45,236 nt of DNA. Source: Methanoregula sp. Its GTDB lineage: Archaea; Halobacteriota; Methanomicrobia; Methanomicrobiales; Methanospirillaceae. The notes beneath the pieces were generated by a model that made no database searches, was not told the DNA's origin, and worked only from the letters and a program-made list of their open reading frames with translations. Below, piece by piece: positions 42,212 through 45,236 of the stretch. Location of the stretch: positions 1 to 45,236 of the forward strand of contig JAUSBW010000065.1 of NCBI GenBank assembly GCA_030651815.1, in the 5' to 3' direction. Position numbers and translations under genes: made by a program. The first letter of the stretch is position 1; each line of letters opens with the position of its first letter.

Positions 42212-44148
42212 GTTTCCAGATAAAAGAAATCGTTCTCTACAATCTCTTTGGGGAAAAAAGAATTGTCTATTTTGATATTAACGCAGTAAATATTATCACA
42301 GGTGCGTCAGGAACCGGGAAATCTTCAATAATTCATATTGTAAGGTATTGTCTTGGGGAATCTAACAATATTCCAATTAGAAAAGAAATATTAGAGAAAA
42401 TTTCATGGTTTGGAATCCGACTTGTACGCGATCAAGAAGAACTTTTTATCGCTCGTTTAAACCCAAGATCCGGAAAATTATCATCAGAAGAGATTTATTT
42501 CGAAAAAAGACATAATCTCGTTTTACCCCCACTCGAACAATTATCTCAAAATATTAATTTAGATGGGTTAGTGACTTTACTCACAAAATTTTCTGGTATC
42601 GATGATTATGAGTTTGAACCTAAGGAGGGTCAAACGAGAAATCCTGGAATTGCTCATATTGGGAAAGCAATAATTTATTGTTTCCAGAAGCAAGGTGAAG
42701 TTGGCAATCAGGATTTTTTATTCCATCGCCAAGGTGAACCATTCCTCCCTCAAAGTATCAAAGACTATATGCCATTTTTTATGGGTGCTGTCGACAAAAA
42801 TTATGTTTTGAAAAAATCGGAATTAAATCAACTAAAAAACAAGTTACGTCGTCTGCAAATTCTGGTAGATGATAGAAACTTGATTAAAGGGGATGTATTT
42901 AACCGAGCCCATACACTAATTGCTGAAGCAGTTTCATTTGGTCTTCTCCCTAACGATCAAACAATGCCTCAATCATGGGCCGAAATAAAAAGTGTATTAA
43001 TTTCCGCGATCGAGGAAAACCCAGAGCAAATTTTGCCTGAAATTGAATTTGAAAAAAAAATAAATCAGTTGTTTGAAAAAAGGAAAGAGTTACACAATAT
43101 ATCGCTAAAAATTTCTGATGAAATTGAAGCTTTAGAGGCATTAAAAAAAGGAGGGGTTGGTTTTGCTCAGGAAGCTAACGAACAACGTGCCCGGCTCAGT
43201 AGCATTGGACTTCTGCCAGTAAATAGAGGATTAGAACAAAAAATATGTCCTTTTTGTGAATCCGAACTGACAAAACCGGCTCCTGGAGCGAATGATATCC
43301 AAACAAATTTACTACAAATATCAAAACAACTCACCGGAGTTAAAACGGATCTTCCGCATATCAAAAAATTGATCGCTGATGCTAATGATAGGCTAACAAT
43401 AGTTCTAAAAGAAATTCGGAATCTTAATTCTCAAATGCAGGCGATTCAACGTGTGAATCAAAAAATTGAGGATATTCAAAATATAAATGAAAAATGTGCT
43501 TTAATTAAAGGACGTCTAGGATTATATCTTGAAACAATTGTTGACGTTGCGGATGTCGAAACGGAAAATGATGAAATAGCTGAATTAAAAAGACGTATCG
43601 AGACTCTTGAAAATGATATTGATTTGGACGAAACACAGGATCGTCTTCAATCAATTCTTCTATACATTTCTCAAGAGATGACAGAAATGGCAACAAGACT
43701 TCAACTAGAATACTCCCCTCATCCAATCCGAATAGATCCCAAAAAATTGACCGTCGTTGCTGATACGGAAGATGGAGAAGTGACGATGAAAAAAATGGGA
43801 AGTGAGCACACTTGGATGTCTCTTCACGTTATAACGCACCTAGCTCTCCATCGATGGTTTGCAAAAAAGAGACTACCGGTTCCACACTTTATCTTTTTTG
43901 ATCAGCCCAGCCAGGCATATTTTCCTCCTGAAATGTCAGATAACTCCAGAAGAAATTCAGATATGATATCCGTAAATCAATTATTTCATCTTATAATTGA
44001 TAAAGTGAAAGATGCTGGATTTCAAGTGATTATTTTAGAACATGTTGATATTCAACAAGATTGGTATCAGAAAATGATAAGGGAAAAATGGTGGGATGAA
44101 GAAAAAAAGCTAGTTCCTGTTTCATGGATTCATTCAGAACTAAAATAA
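42208..44148 (+). CDS. DUF3732 SMC-like ATPase of an ABC-3C system
   Basis: A 646-residue SMC/Rad50-like ATPase. Walker A is NIITGASGTGKSSIIHIVRY near residue 30. A central coiled coil is split by a CxxC zinc hook (KICPFCESELTKP, about residue 347). The C-terminal half has SEHTWMSLHVITHLALHRWF in place of the usual ABC signature, and the Walker B equivalent HFIFFDQPSQAYFP, a Gln-Pro-Ser-Gln form typical of DUF3732, followed by VIILEHVDI. Together with its two coupled partners it forms a predicted conflict (anti-virus) system. The AT-rich codon use differs strongly from the region to the left. Confidence 0.85.
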   Translation: MSFQIKEIVLYNLFGEKRIVYFDINAVNIITGASGTGKSSIIHIVRYCLGESNNIPIRKEILEKISWFGIRLVRDQEELFIARLNPRSGKLSSEEIYFEKRHNLVLPPLEQLSQNINLDGLVTLLTKFSGIDDYEFEPKEGQTRNPGIAHIGKAIIYCFQKQGEVGNQDFLFHRQGEPFLPQSIKDYMPFFMGAVDKNYVLKKSELNQLKNKLRRLQILVDDRNLIKGDVFNRAHTLIAEAVSFGLLPNDQTMPQSWAEIKSVLISAIEENPEQILPEIEFEKKINQLFEKRKELHNISLKISDEIEALEALKKGGVGFAQEANEQRARLSSIGLLPVNRGLEQKICPFCESELTKPAPGANDIQTNLLQISKQLTGVKTDLPHIKKLIADANDRLTIVLKEIRNLNSQMQAIQRVNQKIEDIQNINEKCALIKGRLGLYLETIVDVADVETENDEIAELKRRIETLENDIDLDETQDRLQSILLYISQEMTEMATRLQLEYSPHPIRIDPKKLTVVADTEDGEVTMKKMGSEHTWMSLHVITHLALHRWFAKKRLPVPHFIFFDQPSQAYFPPEMSDNSRRNSDMISVNQLFHLIIDKVKDAGFQVIILEHVDIQQDWYQKMIREKWWDEEKKLVPVSWIHSELK

Positions 44149-44222
44149 TTTTACTTTATTGAATATTTATGAAAAAGTTTATTTATTCAGATTTCATTAT
44201 ACACATCTAGAAGTGGAGAAAG

Positions 44223-44543
44223 ATGTACAATTATGATTTATTTCTAAAGTTGACTCGAGATGTTTCCGAAGGCCTCGACAAGACTAAAAAAATTGAGAAG
44301 ATCACACTAAAATGCCGGGAAATTGTTACAGAACGAGATGATCTGACCTGCAAAATTTGTGGACTACAAGATGAACATGGCCGTGGCCCATGGGGAAAAA
44401 AAGGAATAATTGCTTTGCACCATATTATTCCCACCGGTGAAAGTTCACCAGAAAATATTGTTTCTTTATGCAAATACTGTAAAAATGCTGTTAATTTAGT
44501 TTTATATCGCTCTGGTAAATGGAAATATATCCGGGCATTCTGA
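44223..44543 (+). CDS. small HNH endonuclease
   Basis: A 106-residue protein with an HNH/McrA-like core: CKICGLQDEHG (first Cys pair), IALHHIIPTGESSPENIVSL (HH, with Asn of the HNH), and CKYCKNAV (second Cys pair). The N-terminal 40 residues are helical and charged (SEGLDKTKKIEKITLKCREI). GTGGAGAAAG precedes the ATG. It follows the ABC-3C operon by 74 bases in the same direction and with the same AT-rich composition, so it may be part of the same defence cluster. Homing or restriction nucleases share this fold. Confidence 0.75.
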   Translation: MYNYDLFLKLTRDVSEGLDKTKKIEKITLKCREIVTERDDLTCKICGLQDEHGRGPWGKKGIIALHHIIPTGESSPENIVSLCKYCKNAVNLVLYRSGKWKYIRAF

Positions 44544-44736
44544 GTAATAGTAGAAAATTCAAATTTTCTGATATCATTTATCGGAGCTGGTGAGACAGAT
44601 TAAGTGAAGTTCTGCGAGTTGTCTTTTGTTGCGACTTTGGGTGTTCGACGGGTTAATGGTCGATCAGCAGTGCAAGTTTGATAGATGTAATTAAACTGTG
44701 AAGCGAGTTAAAAAAAATATTAGAAAATTTTAAAAA

Positions 44737-45135
44737 TTAAACTTGGAATCCTAAAATTCCGTATTTCTGCTCTCTTTTTTTGAATGCCTCTTGTCCCCCT
44801 TCTAACAAAGGCATAATTTCTTGTCGAATTTCGGGACTTTCAAGCGCACCGGATTTATATGTAATTTTCCCATCATTAAATTCTGCAATAATTATTTGTT
44901 CTGCGTCTGTATTAACAACTAAATTTGCATTATTTGATGCAATTAAGACTTGTCGATTATTTTTCGCGTTCCTCATTGCCCCGACTAGCTCGTTATAAAT
45001 AAATTTATTATCCAGATTTTCTTCAGGTTGATCTAGTATAATGGGATAGTCTCCTTCTGCAAGGAATAGTTTTAAGAGAACAGTACCTTTTTGACGGTTC
45101 TGTCGAAAAATCCAGTGATTACACCATTTTTTCAT
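44737..45135 (-). pseudogene. C-terminal remnant of a TrlF-like AAA ATPase
   Basis: A frame of 132 codons contains the end of an ATPase: YPIILDQPEENLDNKFIYNE (Walker B region), NRQVLIASNNANLVVNTDAE, then GALESPEIRQEIMPLLEGGQ and AFKKREQKYG. This matches the C-terminus of TrlF-family PHP-AAA ATPases and related SMC-like defence proteins, which are normally about 900 residues. The Walker A part and any PHP domain are absent, and the bases to the right are non-coding A-runs. It looks 5'-truncated, the start MKKWCNHWIF probably being accidental. The 193-base gap 44544-44736 to its left holds no gene. Confidence 0.65.
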
Positions 45136-45236
45136 GATGATACTAAATTAAAAAAAAAAGTCAGTATGATTATTATTCGCAACCGTTTTTTTTATCGAGA
45201 TCCGTCCCCAAGGGTCAAATTATCATCGACAGATAA

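Overview
The window looks like the chromosome of a hydrogen/formate-using methanogen of the Methanomicrobiales (Methanoregula-like). The evidence is a methanofuran biosynthesis pair (mfnD-mfnF), a formate transporter (fdhC), a CbiMNQO cobalt importer next to a CbiA/CfbB-type a,c-diamide synthase, SurE, a DUF4013 membrane protein, an archaeal multi-PAS/GAF kinase, and archaeal-style AT-rich promoters. The genus is an inference from gene content; no rRNA or tRNA was seen.

Layout. 1-160: foldback DNA, probably an insertion-sequence end, fused to the 5' end of an S-layer-like (COG1361-type) gene. 1433-6053: cobalt uptake and corrinoid/F430 amidation operon behind a 32-bp symmetric operator-like dyad. 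6054-13960: DUF4013 protein, purH, a TPR/cysteine-rich pair, surE, mfnD-mfnF and small zinc-ribbon proteins. 14120-17390: membrane proteins and fdhC. 17391-18389: a decayed patch with a GC-rich repeat, a broken IS481-like transposase and a short tandem repeat. 18390-23683: cation/proton antiporter with RCK domains, a small membrane protein, a possible ATPase relic and a hybrid sensor kinase.

23743-40358 is a DNA-end-processing region. An AT-rich sbcC-sbcD (Rad50/Mre11-like) pair is divergent from a GC-rich AddB-like/AddA-like helicase-nuclease pair. Downstream of the AddA-like gene is a decaying tandem array. Its unit is a double 14-bp palindrome, an archaeal ATPase with a DUF234 nuclease-like domain, and an extra copy of the 3' third of the AddA-like gene (helicase motifs V-VI, with or without the nuclease domain). 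Unit 1 has an almost fully deleted ATPase and a frameshifted addA fragment. Unit 2 has an intact ATPase and an addA fragment cut off by the next island. A small relic suggests an earlier unit.

40359-45236 is a strongly AT-rich defence-type island. It holds a translationally coupled three-gene operon matching the ABC-three-component (ABC-3C) architecture: an effector/CTD protein with a PD-(D/E)XK-like N-terminus, a middle component, and a DUF3732 SMC-like ATPase. It is followed by a small HNH endonuclease and the C-terminal remnant of a TrlF-like AAA ATPase. The most unusual content is the addA-3'/DUF234-ATPase cassette array, with its codon-usage break inside the parent gene, and the adjoining ABC-3C operon. 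All family assignments come from reading motifs by eye; no database search was run.
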